A stretch of DNA of 64,000 nucleotides from Podocnemis expansa (taxonomy: Eukaryota; Chordata; Testudines; Podocnemididae). The stretch covers positions 40,132,539-40,196,538 of the forward strand of contig ML681992.1 of the NCBI GenBank assembly GCA_007922195.1, written 5' to 3'. Made by a program: the position numbers and the translations under genes. The notes beneath the pieces were generated by a model. The model searched no databases. It saw only the letters and a list, made by a program, of their open reading frames with translations, and was not told where the DNA came from. Below are positions 32,107 to 42,296 of the stretch, piece after piece (within the stretch, counting starts at the first letter, position 1; every line of letters starts with the position of its first letter).

Positions 32107-32625
32107 CAGGGGTTAAAGTATAATTTGGGGGCCCCCAGAATGCTCCCACGCAGGTGGCCCCTCCCAGAGCCCAGCTACTGCCCTCCACATGCCAGAACCC
32201 CAACCTCTGCCTACAATATTTCCCTTCAGTGCAAGCTGGGCTGCCCCCACACTTAATGCAGCAGTGCAATTGGGGAGGTGGGGGAAGTAGGCCCCAGGTC
32301 AGGGCGGCAGTGTGGCTGTGGAGGAGGGTGCAAGTCCCAGGTTGGGATGGGGCATGGAAGGGGAGGGGTTTAGACTGGGGCTTGAGCCCCTCCAGCAATG
32401 CCCCTCGCCCCTGCCTCTGCCTGCTGAAATGCAGTACAATGCCGCTCTGGGGTCTGCTATTTTTAGGGGCCTACTTTTCGAGCACCTAAAAATAGAAAAT
32501 GGAACTGGAACGCTGCATTCCGGGGCCTGCTATTTTTAAATGGAGGGCCCTGGAATGCAGTGTTCTGGCTCTATTTTTTATTTTTAGGGGCCCCAGAACA
32601 CTGAGTCCCTAAAATAGTGGGCCGT
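32107..32625. mobile_element. hAT-type fragment, family starting CAGGGGTTAAAGTA
   Basis: The left end CAGGGGTTAAAGTATAATTT (32107-32126) matches the ends of the elements at 41060 and 57812. The interior is built of short repeated, partly palindromic blocks of the type CTATTTTTA and GGGGCC near 32455, 32528 and 32570. The right terminal repeat (TACTTTAAC...) is missing, so the copy is truncated. Confidence 0.6.
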
Positions 32626-33215
32626 GAAACTTCTTGAATAATGCTATCCAATTATTTTTATTATTTCTTCTATAACAACTTCAAAATTTACAACAATGGT
32701 TCCTTCTTTTAGGCCTTTGTCAGATATTTGTGTTAAATCACTTAATAGTTATATTTTAATGAGACCATGAAATGGCTTACACAGAAAATGTTGCTGTTTA
32801 ATTCAACTGTTTTGTTTAAAAAAAAAAAAAAAAAAAAAACTCTCTCACAGTAATATACAAGCCAGGTTAGGCAAGAAATGTTTCAATACCAGCTGCAGCA
32901 GCACCAGGAGCAGGCAACAGGGCTGTTAACAGGGGAGTTTGAGAGGGAGTTAGGGACTGTAGAGATGTTCTGTGGAGTTGAGAGTGCTGTGTGTGTTTGC
33001 TTTTCTGTTTTATGCTTGTTTTCTGTTTGGCTTTTTTTTCTTTTTTTCCCCAGTTTGCAGGGGCTGAGTGGCAGTTGGGATCAGGTGACCCCAGTTAGGG
33101 GTAGAGACTTCCTGTTGGGGGAGCTATAAAAGCAGCCACTCAAGCAAGCTGCAGCAGCATCAGGGCTGTTAACAGGGGAGTCTGAGAGTGAGTTTGGAGG
33201 GAGAAAGACAGGCTT

Positions 33216-33521
33216 ATGGCAGAGATGGAGGTAGCAGCAGAAGTCACTCCAACAAAGGAAGAGACAATGAAGATGAGAGGATTTGAAAGCTGTGGGATGT
33301 ATATTATCTTGGAGGGTGTAACCCCAAAGAATTTTGTTTGTATGAAGTGCCGCCTCATAGAGCCGTTGGAGGAGAAAATCCAAGGGTTGGAGATACAGGT
33401 GGCAACTATGGTTGAGTTTAGAAGGGGGTTTGAACAGTCGATGGAGCAGAGGACTGGAAAGGCTGGAGACAAAAACTCAGACCTGCAGATGGAAACAGTA
33501 ATAAAAGGCCATGTCAGGTAT
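33216..33521 (+). pseudogene. CR1 ORF1 remnant
   Basis: An open frame of about 102 codons starts MAEMEVAAEVTPTKEETMKM. It contains NFVCMKCRLIEPLEEKIQGL, a C-x2-C zinc-knuckle/PHD-like half followed by a coiled-coil-like helix, then ends at TGA soon after KGHVRY. CR1 ORF1 proteins are RNA-binding chaperones with a zinc-finger-like domain and coiled coils. This one is much shorter than usual, so it is a truncated remnant. Confidence 0.55.
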
Positions 33522-33544
33522 TGAATGTGAGCTCAGCTGAGCAG

Positions 33545-34131
33545 CATAAGATAAAATGTTTATATATCAGTGCAAGAAGCCTAGGTAATAAAATGGAGGA
33601 ATTGGAACTACTAGTAGAGGAATTGAAACCGGATATTATAGGGATAACAGAAACATGGTAGAATAGTAGTCACGACTGGTGTATGGGCATTAAAGGCTAT
33701 GTGCTCTTTAGGAAAGACAGATGTAATGGCAAAGGTGGCGGTGTGGCATTGTATATCGATGCAATAGATTACAAAGAAATTCAGAGTGATGAAATTAGCA
33801 GGACAGAGACTATCTGGCTCAAAATCACATTGTGAAGAAAGCTACTAGAGTTTCTCCTGGATTAGTGCTTGGGATGTGTTACAGACCACTGGGATCTGAT
33901 TTGGATATGGATACAGAACTCTTTAAGACCTTTAAGGAAGTAAACACTACTGGGAACTGTGTCATTATGGGAGATTTTAACTTCCCAGATATAGACTGGA
34001 GGATTTGCGCTAGCAGCAATAAAAGGGCCCAAATTTTCTTGGAGGTGATAGCAGATGAATTTCCCCATCAAGCAGTTTCCAAACCAACGAGAGGAAATGC
34101 GATCTTAGAATTTGGTATTAGTCAGTGGTGA
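33545..34131 (+). pseudogene. CR1 apurinic/apyrimidinic endonuclease domain, broken
   Basis: The frame starting near 33550 reads CLYISARSLGNKMEELELLV, then KPDIIGITETW (E is a catalytic residue of this endonuclease family), then a TAG stop at about 33659 where the family has Leu. The downstream part reads NCVIMGDFNFPDIDWR at about 33955-34003, the second catalytic motif. Near 34110 the frame slips and continues as GEDLIEELVVGDNLGSSDHE, the last endonuclease motif. In the intact element this enzyme nicks genomic DNA for target-primed reverse transcription. Confidence 0.8.
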
Positions 34132-36330
34132 GGACCTCATAGAGGAATTAGTTGTAGGGGACAACCTAGGCTCTAGTGATCATGAGCTAATCCAATTTAA
34201 ACCGAATGGAAGGGTAAACAAAAATAAATCTGTGACCAGAGTCTTTGACTTCAAAAGGGCTAACTTCAAAAAAATAATGGAATTAGCTAAGGAAGTGGAC
34301 TGGACCAAAGAATTCATGGATATGGACATTGAGGATGCTTGGAACTGCTTCAAGACAAAGCTGCAGGAACTACCTGAAGCCTGCATTCCAAAGAAGAGGA
34401 AAAAAAATTCAGGCATGGGTTCTAAACCAAGCTGGATGAATGTACATCTTAAACAGGTGATTAGGAGGAAACACAAGGCCTACAAGAAGTGGAAGTTGGG
34501 AGGGATAGGAAAGGAGGACTACCTTTTAGAGGTCAGAGCATGTAGGGATCAAGTGAGGAAGGCCAAAAGCCAAGCAGGGTTGGACCTTGCAAAGGGAATC
34601 AAAACCAATAGTAAAAGGTTCTTCAGCCATATAAATAGAAAGAAAACACAGAAGGAGGAGGTTGGACCACTATACACTGAAGATGGTGTAGAGATCAAGG
34701 ATAATCTAGGCATGGCTGAATATCTAAATAAGTACTTTGCCTCTTTAATGAGGGTGATGGTGGAATTGGGGACAGAGGTAGGGCAGCTTAATGGGAATGT
34801 AAAAGTGGAAATTACCATATCTGAGGTGAAAGCCAAGCTTCAGCAGCTTAATGGAACTAAATCAGGGGGTCCAGATAATATTCATCCAAGAATTTTGAAG
34901 GAACTTGCACATGAAATTGCCAGCCCTTTGGCAAGGATTTTTAAAGTATTGGTGAACACAGGAGTTGTACCTTATGACTGGAGAATTGCTAATATAGTCC
35001 CTATTTTCAAGAAAGGGAGTAAAAGTGATCCAGGTAACTACAGGCCTGTCAGATTCACTTCAGCAGTATGCAAGGTCTTGGAGAAAACTTTGAAGGAGAA
35101 AGTACTTAAGGATATTGAGGAAAATGGTAACTGGGATAAAATACAACATGGCTTTACAGAAGGTAGATCATGCCTGAGCAACCTGATCTCCTTTTTTGAG
35201 AAGATAACAGATTTTTTGGGTAAAGGGAATGCGGTGGACCTAATTTACTTAGATTTCAGCAAGGCATTTGACACAGTTCCACACGGGGAATTATTAGTTA
35301 AATTGGGGGAGATGGGGATTAATATGAAAATAGAAAGATGGATAAAGAACTGGTTACAGGGGAGACTACAGAGGGTCATAGTGAAAGGTGAACTGTCTAG
35401 CTGGAAGGAGGTTACTAGTGGAGTTCCCCAAGGGTCGGTCCTGGGACCCATCTTATTCAACCTTTTCGTTACTGACATTGGCACAAAAAGTGGGAATGTG
35501 CTAATTAAGTTTGCACACAACACCAAGCTTGGAGGTATTGCCAATACAGAGGAGGATCAGGATAGCATACAGAATGATTTGGACGACCTTGTAAAGTGGA
35601 GCATTAGAAATAGGATGAAATTCAACAACGGGAAGTGCAAGTTCATTCACTTAGGGACAAATAACAGGAATTTTTCTTATGAGTTGGGAATGTATCAACT
35701 GGAAGTGACAGGAGAGGAGAAGGACCTGGGCGTACTGGTTGATCACAGAATGACAATGAGTATCCATTGCGATGTGGCAGTGAAAAAAACTAATGCAGTC
35801 CTGGGGTGCATCAGAAGGGGAATTTCCAGTAGAGTTAGGGAGGTGTTAGTACCATTATACAAGGTGCTGGTGCGACGTCACTTGGAGTATTGTGTACAGT
35901 TCTGGTCACCCATGTTCAAGAAAGATGAAGTCAAACTGGAATAGGTGCAAAGAAGGGCTACAAAGATGATTCGTGGAATGGAAAATCTTCCCTATGAGAC
36001 ATGAGCTAAAGAGCTTGGTTTGTTTAGTCTGACCAAAAGAAGGCTGAGAGGAGATATGATTGCTCTTTATAAATACATTAGAGGGATCAATACAAGGGAG
36101 GGGGAGGAATTATTTGAATACAGCACCTATGTGGACACAAGAACAAATGGATACAAAATGTCCATCAGAAAATTTAGGCTTGAAATTAAACACAGATTCC
36201 TAACCAGAGGAGTAAAGTTCTAGAATAGTCTATCAAGGGAAGTGGTGGGGACAAAAACCTTAGGTGCCTTCAGAACAGAGCTTGATAAGTTTATGGAGGG
36301 AATGATATGATGGACAGTGTAGCTTGGCCA
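34112..36330 (+). pseudogene. CR1 reverse transcriptase, catalytic site lost
   Basis: A 610-codon open frame (34112-35944) carries the RT landmarks in order: GTKSGGPDNIHPRILKELAH, WRIANIVPIFKKGSKSDPGN, YRPVRFTSAVCKVLEK, DLIYLDFSKAFDTVPHGELL, TSGVPQGSVLGPILFNLFVT. The catalytic box, FADDTKL in active CR1, reads FAHNTKLGG here, with both Asp codons changed (35516-35521). After an in-frame stop at 35942, the C-terminal part continues as VQRRATKMIRGMEN and further to FLTRGVKF, with two more stops. The long ORF reflects a fairly recent but inactivated copy, not a host gene. Confidence 0.92.
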
Positions 36331-36971
36331 TTGTCTGTCTTTTAATACTCGTGATGGGTATGATAGTGACCTGGGAAGGGGCATTAGATCGAGTGGGTTC
36401 TAAGTTATTACAGAGAAGTTCTTCTTGACTGGCTGTTGTGGACTTGTCCTCATGCTCAGGGTTTAACTGATTGCCATATTTGGGGTCGGGATGGAATTTT
36501 CCCCCAGGGCAGATTGGCTTGGGTGCGGGGTTTTTTTGCCTTCCTCTGTAGCATTGGGCATGGCTCACTTGCTGGTTGATTCTCTGTATTAAAGTCTTTA
36601 AATCATGATTTGAGGACTTTAATAGATCAGTTATGGGTTTGAGGTTTATTGTAGGAGTGGGTCGGTGAGGTTTTGTGGCCTGCAGTGTGCAGGAGGTCAG
36701 ACTAGATGATCATGTTAGTCCCTTCTGACCTTACAGTCTATGAATCTATGAGTAATACCAAAGATCTATGGGAAAATTTTGCTGTCCTTTGCACCATAGA
36801 AATCCCATTATTTCAGTGGCATTACTTTTAATTTGCAGTGGATGTTACAGCTGAGTTTGCCTTTGATTTCTAGAAAAATCTCAAGACAAAAGGCTAATGT
36901 CTAATTAGGATGTTCTAAAAAGAGAGAGGAAAATTGAGATTTTTAAGTCTTGCCCTCATTATAGAATAAGT

Positions 36972-37678
36972 CATTGGTTCTCAACCACTGTGTTGGGACA
37001 CGTTGCTGCAGGGGTCAGCAACCCCTGACACCAGTGCCAAAAATGGCACGGGGACCAAGCCTGAGTGGCGCACAGCACCACTGAGCTCCCCCCCCCCCCA
37101 CTGGGCCTGCTCTCCCAGGCCCCTGCTGGTGGTGCTTTCCCACTGGGAGCATGGCCAGCAGGGACAAGGAAGCTGTGGAGCACAGCTCCTGGTCCCTGCT
37201 GGCCTTGCTACCTGCTGGGCAGGGCTAGATGGAAGTGGGGCTGCTCTGTCAGCCCGGAGCAGCTGCTGCTGGGGGTGGGTGCTGGGCGGCCCCAACCCCA
37301 ACCTCCCGGAGGCTGCCCATTGCTGCGAGGGACAGGAGCTGACCCCCATGGGCGAGTTCTTGATGGCCCCAACCACAACCCCCGGAGGCCAACTGCTGCT
37401 GCCGGGGAGTTGCCAGCCCCGGCCCCAAACTGGAGGCCTGGCCCCACCCCCTTTTGGCCCTTCCCCTGGCACCCACAGAGGGTGCAGTGGGCAGGGCTGG
37501 CACAGGGGTCAGCAAAGGTTGCCAACCCCTGCATTTAGTGTATCGCCACACAGTGGTACGTGTGTCACGGAGAGCAAGGGAGATAGCTGGACTTCGCCTT
37601 GGCGTGGGCTGGTGTGTCCTGAATGGTTGTGATATGCCACTAAGTATGTCATGATCTGCAAAAGTTTGAGAACCACTG
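36972..37678. mobile_element. Outer hAT element with perfect 8-bp TSD, containing a second element
   Basis: The left end CATTGGTTCTCAACCACTG and right end AAGTTTGAGAACCACTG are inverted hAT termini. The 8-bp GAATAAGT precedes (36964-36971) and follows (37679-37686) the element exactly. A second hAT-like element (37009-37531) sits inside near the left end. The total is 707 bp, with no transposase. GC-rich open frames of up to 209 codons crossing it are not genes. Confidence 0.9.
37009..37531. mobile_element. Inner hAT-like element
   Basis: Inverted ends: CAGGGGTCAGCAACCCCTG at the left and GGTTGCCAACCCCTG at the right, which pair as CAGGGGT(C/T)(A/G)GCAACC. The interior is a GC-rich, CTG/CAG-rich filler including a C9-like run near 37090. 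No matching 8-bp TSD was found at these exact edges, so the boundaries may be off or the copy damaged. Confidence 0.6.
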
Positions 37679-37903
37679 GAATAAGTGCAATCTCACTTGC
37701 ACTAGTTTTGTTCCAGGTTAACTCTGATTTCTCTCGTTTTATTCTTCATCTGCATCACTATAAGTGAAGTTAGAATCCAGCCCTAATAAAGTTCTCTGCT
37801 CAGACTTCACATTTCTAAACTCAGACACAAACTGAAAATTTGCAATATACCAGCCTTTCAGTTCCTCTTACAATTCTGACCTAGCTTAATTCATGTCATG
37901 TCA

Positions 37904-38509
37904 TAGGATGGGAAGGGACCTCTTGAGGTCATCTAGTCCAACCCCCTGCTAAAAGCAGGACCACTCTCACTAAATCATCCCAGCCAGGGTATTGTTTAAC
38001 CAGACCTTAAATATCTCCAAAGACAGAGATTCCACCACTTCCCTAGGCAACCCATTCCAATGTTTCACCACTCTCCTAGTGAGAAAGTTTTTCCTAATAT
38101 CCAGCCTCAACTTTCCCCAGCTGCTCCTTGTTCTGTCCTCTTTTTGTGCTGAGAACAGCCTAGCTCCCTCCTCTCTGGAGCACACCTTCAAGCAGTTGAA
38201 GGTTGCTATCAAATCCCCCCTCAGTCTTCTCTTCTGCAGGCTAAATAAGCCTAGTTCCTTCAGTCTCTTCTCATAAGTCATGTGCCTCTGCCCCCTGATC
38301 ATTTTTGTTGCCGTCCGCTGGACTCTCTTATTTGTCCACATCTTTTCTGTAGTGCAGAGCCCATAACTGCACACAGTATTCTAGATGTGGCCTCACCAGT
38401 GTCGAATACAGAGGAATAATCACATCCTTCAGTCTGCTGTCAACGCTCCTACTTATGCAGCCCAATATGCCATTAGCCTGTTTGGCTACAAAAGCAATGT
38501 ACTATCCCA
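37904..38509 (-). mobile_element. CR1 LINE fragment, antisense
   Basis: On the - strand it reads TATTCTAGATGTGGCC-type family text in reverse. It encodes [40 protein letters not shown] and [13 protein letters not shown], the conserved C-terminal part of CR1 RT. It ends in the 3'UTR signature (CATCTAGTCCAACCCCCTGC at 37930-37949, antisense). A 134-codon frame on the - strand at 37970-38374 is part of this. Confidence 0.88.
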
Positions 38510-38515
38510 ATGTAG

Positions 38516-38811
38516 TGTCAGGTTTCAAGACTCTGAAATTTGTTTATAGCTAAGCACTCAGCTCATTAAAGAACAAAGACAATAAGTACCAAGATCCTCA
38601 CTACAAATACAATATGTACTCAGAATTTACTGCACCATGGCATCTATGGGCTAGTCTTCCCTGATGGTGACAAAGTAACTGCCGTCAAATCAACCTTCCC
38701 AATCAACTGATTGGGTCTGTGAAGACCCGCTCAATCAATTGGGAAGCTGATCTATTAAGACCAGCCAAGCAACTGGAGCATTGCCGATTCAAAGGAAGTC
38801 CCCCCAGCTCA
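38516..38811. mobile_element. Solo LTR with 6-bp TSD
   Basis: The element starts TGTCAGGTTTCAAGAC and ends in CTCA, obeying the TG...CA rule. ATGTAG is duplicated immediately outside (38510-38515 and 38812-38817), a length seen for retroviral and gypsy integrases. At 296 bp with no internal coding region it is a solo LTR. Its first 11 bases equal those at 3874, so the two may be distant relatives. It inserted beside the antisense CR1 fragment. Confidence 0.75.
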
Positions 38812-39319
38812 ATGTAGTGGACATGCCAGGCATAGGGCAGTGGAACTGAGACATTCAAGTTATTTTAAGTAACTACTGTGTCTCTATTCAACTGCCACCA
38901 AAAAAGGGCTGGCAGGGTAGACCAACCCTGAGATGCTGCAGCTATATCCCCATGTTTAGAAGAGGGTTGGTTTGTTTGTGTTTTTTCCTGTCACATACAG
39001 CTGTAAAAGATTTTGACTTTGTAATGCAAACCTCTTTAGGTCCTCATAGACCTGACTGATTTGTCTCAATCAATAGTAATACATGATTTCTTTTCTTCTG
39101 AAGGTTCTAGGTCATCATCATTACAATATAATCATTCAGCTACATTATTGAATTGATCATTTCATAACAAGATTTTGTTTTGGTCTTTCTCAAAGACATT
39201 AACTGATAGATAACTGAAGTCTAAAAGTTAATGTTCTGCTGCAGAATACTTGTACAAAAGAAACCATGGCCAAATAATTTTTACATTTATTCTGATCCCG
39301 ATCAATGTTTTTATTTCAG

Positions 39320-39403
39320 CTTGGCCAAAGTAAGCAATCAAGTATAAGAAGCTCAGATGATCTCCATTTAAATAGTTTAAATAATCCTCAGCGACAATAC
39401 CAG
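39320..39403 (+). CDS. TRPC6: TRPC6 exon 11 (C-terminal linker)
   Basis: The 84-bp exon has phase 0 at both ends (ATTTCAG acceptor, CAG|GTAAAA donor). It encodes 28 residues: LGQSKQSSIRSSDDLHLNSL and NNPQRQYQ. The human counterpart has IRSSEDFHLNS followed by a PRQYQ end. The Ser-rich IRSSDD motif keeps the acidic context of a known phosphorylated stretch (around human Ser814). It connects the TRP-helix region to the rib helix. It precedes exon 12, which starts at the conserved KIMKRLIKR. Confidence 0.92.
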
Positions 39404-39842
39404 GTAAAATCACTTTAATACAACCTTGCACTGGAAAATGCATAAGATTGATCATATTAAAGATTTAAGGACAAACTGTGATATCAGTTGTGGTGTGAAT
39501 CTGAGGTAAATCTATTGGCTTTATGTAGATCCACAATAATTGCATTGGCTGCACAATTATGGTAGAATTGTGTTTATTCTTGCCTTCCAAAATGGTACAT
39601 TTCTGAGTGGAATATTTGAAAAAAGGGTAAAATGAGAACAATTTTAGTCAAAGAAAAAGATTGAGATCTCAGTTACACAGTGCAAATCAGAAGTGACTCT
39701 TTTTGGAAGACATGCCAAGTCAAAAGCTGCCGCAAATGATCATTCTGTGTTTCAGTTCCTCTTTATCCCTCAAGAAGTAGAAATCACTTTAGGCCTGTTA
39801 TCTGCAGTTCCATATGTTTACAGTATATTGTATGTCCTCTTT

Positions 39843-40626
39843 GGCTGTGTTCACACAGCATTTTTGTTTCAAAACAACGAGGTTGTTTCGAAAGAAAAAA
39901 AAAACATGTTCACACGACGCACAGTTGTTTCGAAACAACAGGAACCCGTTGTTACAAAACAACAGCATTGTTTCGAAACAAGTTAAACCTAGTTTTTAGG
40001 CGAAACAATGTTGTTTTGCAACGCTTGTTTCGAAACAACGCAGTGTGAACATGTTGTTTCGGAACAAAGTGTTCCGAAACAACATTGGATCCTCAGCACC
40101 CTGGCCAGGGAACCCTCAGCACCCTGGCCAGGGGGCTGAGGGCTATTCCTCAGCCTCAGAAAGGGGGCTGCAGCCCCCGGCGGGGGGGGGGGGTGAACCC
40201 CTGTGGGGTGGCTCAGCCCCTCACCAGAGCTGCCCCCCCCGACACCGCTGGCAGGTTCACCTGCAGCCGGGGCTGCGGGCTGAGCCCCGCGCCCCGCACC
40301 TGCCGGCGGTGTGGGGGGGCAGCTCTGGTGGGGGGGCTGAGCCACCCTGCAGGGGCTCCCCCCCCCACTGGGGGCTGCAGCCCCCTTTCTGGGGCTCCAG
40401 GGTGAGCCAGCAGCAGCTCACCCCCAGGGGGCTACAGCCCCCTGCAGCAGGTAATGAAATAGCATGTTCACACTGTGAACTTGCTATTTCGTTTCCTGCT
40501 TTTTTCCCTATTTCGAAATGACTTTTTGCTAATTCGATGCAAGTCATTTCAAAATAAGGCATAGTTTCAAAACAAGTTGTTTCGATACAACTTGTCTCGA
40601 AACAACCATCTGTGTGTGAACACAGC
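39843..40626. mobile_element. 784-bp palindrome-rich MITE
   Basis: The ends GGCTGTGTTCACACA and TGTGTGAACACAGCC are inverted repeats. The 3-bp TTT flanks both sides, compatible with a PIF/Harbinger-type 3-bp duplication. The outer parts contain many copies of the palindrome TTGTTTCGAAACAA or one-base variants (for example near 39927, 39969, 40026, 40595). The middle (40090-40450) is a GC-rich filler with tandem CCTCAGCACCCTGGCCAGGG units. ORFs of up to 199 codons across the filler run on both strands and are not genes. Confidence 0.75.
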
Positions 40627-40959
40627 CTTTGCCCCTCACAGTTTGCCTTTGAGAGTGCACAGTGGGGAGGGGGGGTGCTAGGAGTCTCAGCCCAGTCCAT
40701 GTAAGCACCGGAAATCTTTGCAGCCCCTGCCCTTGGAGAAACACAGAGACACCTTCCTACATATAGTGCCACAAAGGGGTTAGGAGAAGGACAAGTAGAA
40801 CTGGCTGGCCAGGTGAGCAGAGGTATGTCTACACTGCATTCTTCTTTTGGCAACATTTAGGTACCTGCATAGCCTCCCCAGTATATTCATAAATAAGAGT
40901 GTATGTGGTGAGGCATGGCTTAGGTGAGGAACAACGTGTCTGAAAGGTATGAGTGCAGT

Positions 40960-41790
40960 GACAGGGTCAGCCTGGAAGTTTCAGGAGAGTACTAGAAGGT
41001 AGCTGAGCACAGATTACTCAAGGTTAATTAGCTCATCCAGTGCTAATCAAGGCCCTGCACAGGGGTTAAAGTAAGCTGGAACACCCAGGAACACAGTTCT
41101 GGGATCCACAAATCTGACAGACCAGAGTTCTGGGGCCCAGATTCCAGAATCTAAAAAAAATTGGGCCCACACATGCATGAAGGGGATGCAGACAATACAG
41201 GAACGGGGCCCAGAGATTAGGAAGGTTCTGGGGCCCCTCAAATTATACTTTAACCACTGGCCCTGCTCAGGATTTGTTAAAAGCCTATCCTGCAGAGAAG
41301 GAGTGCAGCTAGAGAGCGAGAATGAGGAGAGCTACTGGAGTGTGTGAGAGGAGGCAAGGTGTGACTGGAAGGCAGACAGATCTGGAGAAGGTGCAGAATG
41401 CTAGTCAGAAAGATCCCTGAAGGTACAAAGGCTGGGGGATGGATAAGAATGACCTTTCCCAGGCCTGGGGGAAACCAGCCCCTTCCAGAAAAGGAAGATT
41501 TAACTGGCACTACCACACCCAGTGGGGCTGTCAAGTGACCAAGGGCTTCCCCTGGGAAGGAGGCCAGGAAGGGCACCTAGCTGAGTAGAGTCTGGACATT
41601 GTGTCTAGGGGGCATGGGGAAGTAACATAGGGAATCTTGCCGGTTCCCTGTAGCAGCAGACCGAGGCTGTGGCTTGTAGGGTTCCTGGGTTGGGGCCCAG
41701 AGTTGAGGGTGGGACCAGGTTCTCCCTACCCCCACCAGCCATCCACTGAAGGGACAAGAGCCCTAGCAAAGAGGCAAGGGTGTATAAGAT
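40960..41790 (+). repeat. Diverged retroelement leader, third copy
   Basis: The phrase CCTGGGTTGGGGCCCAGAGT (41683-41702) and its surroundings match the intron-4 direct repeats near 2716 and 4960. The left part (GGTTAATTAGCTCATCCAGT...) resembles the block at 60220-60330. Interpreted as an LTR or leader of an unidentified retroelement family, interrupted by the hAT element at 41060. Confidence 0.4.
41060..41259. mobile_element. 200-bp hAT MITE with near-perfect TSD
   Basis: It starts CAGGGGTTAAAGTAAGC and ends TATACTTTAACCACTG. The 8-bp flanks are GCCCTGCA (41052-41059) and GCCCTGCT (41260-41267), a 7/8 match. It belongs with the elements at 32107 and 57812. The interior has no coding capacity. 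Confidence 0.85.
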
Positions 41791-42296
41791 CACTCAGGAG
41801 TGAAGCAGTTTTCTGATCCATGGCTAGAGGGAAGCATGGGACCCATCAAGGGAAAAGAGAAATTTTGTCACAATATGTATACAAGTACATATCCTATGTG
41901 CTTTCTACACACACGAGTCATGCCTCCCTGTATACACTGCGATTTTTTAGTGCCAGCTGCCTTCTGGCTGGTGCAATCCTTTTCCTCTGGAGAGTAAAGA
42001 CTCCAGAAATGGGATTAGAGTCTTGCAGTGGGGAGGCAGCAGGGAAGAGATTGGGCAAGTCCCTGCTATGGAGACTTCTGGAACTAAAGCATGAGCCATT
42101 ACTGCTTGAGCTAAAACACCAGCTGTGTAACAACTGAGGCAACTGCAGATTCATAAACCTGCATCCCTGTTCTAGTCACTAGAGGAGGAGAGAAGTCACA
42201 TATTAGCATAGCTCACAGTTATGCCACGTGAAGTGTTAGAACCAAGTGTTTCAGGGAATTTTCTTGGTTTTGAGTTTGGAAACAAAAATAAATTAA

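Larger units (their letters stand above)
32889..36752 (+). mobile_element. Nearly full-length CR1 LINE retrotransposon (inactive)
   Basis: The element includes a G-rich leader with a repeated block (GGGCTGTTAACAGGGGAG at about 32920 and 33163), an ORF1 remnant (33216-33521), an endonuclease region (about 33550-34130), a reverse-transcriptase region (34112-36330) and a 3'UTR. The 3'UTR ends in GTCAGACTAGATGATCATG...GACCTTACAGTC and TATGAATCTATGAG. At about 3.9 kb this is close to the length expected for CR1 (4-4.5 kb). Stop codons, a frameshift near 34110 and a broken RT active site make it dead. It lies sense to TRPC6 in the exon 9-11 intron. Confidence 0.9.
25297..39319 (+). other. TRPC6: 14-kb TRPC6 intron between exons 9 and 11
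   Basis: It holds a foldback PLE unit (25722-25918), SINE scraps (26008-26200), CR1 pieces, the possible exon 10 relic (31452), a hAT fragment (32107), a nearly full-length CR1 (32889-36752), nested hAT elements (36972-37678), another CR1 (37904-38509) and a solo LTR (38516-38811). Repeats make up most of 32100-38820. From 27030 to 31440 the intron is mostly unassigned AT-rich DNA, without an exon-like match in any frame that I examined. Confidence 0.85.

Noticed and set aside
37003..37632. 209-codon ORF in a GC-rich segment
   Set aside because: It runs through both hAT elements, is GC-driven with equally long frames on the other strand, and has no recognisable domain.
40257..40856. 199-codon - strand ORF
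   Set aside because: It crosses the edge of the 784-bp MITE and its tandem GC filler; overlapping frames of similar length exist on the + strand.
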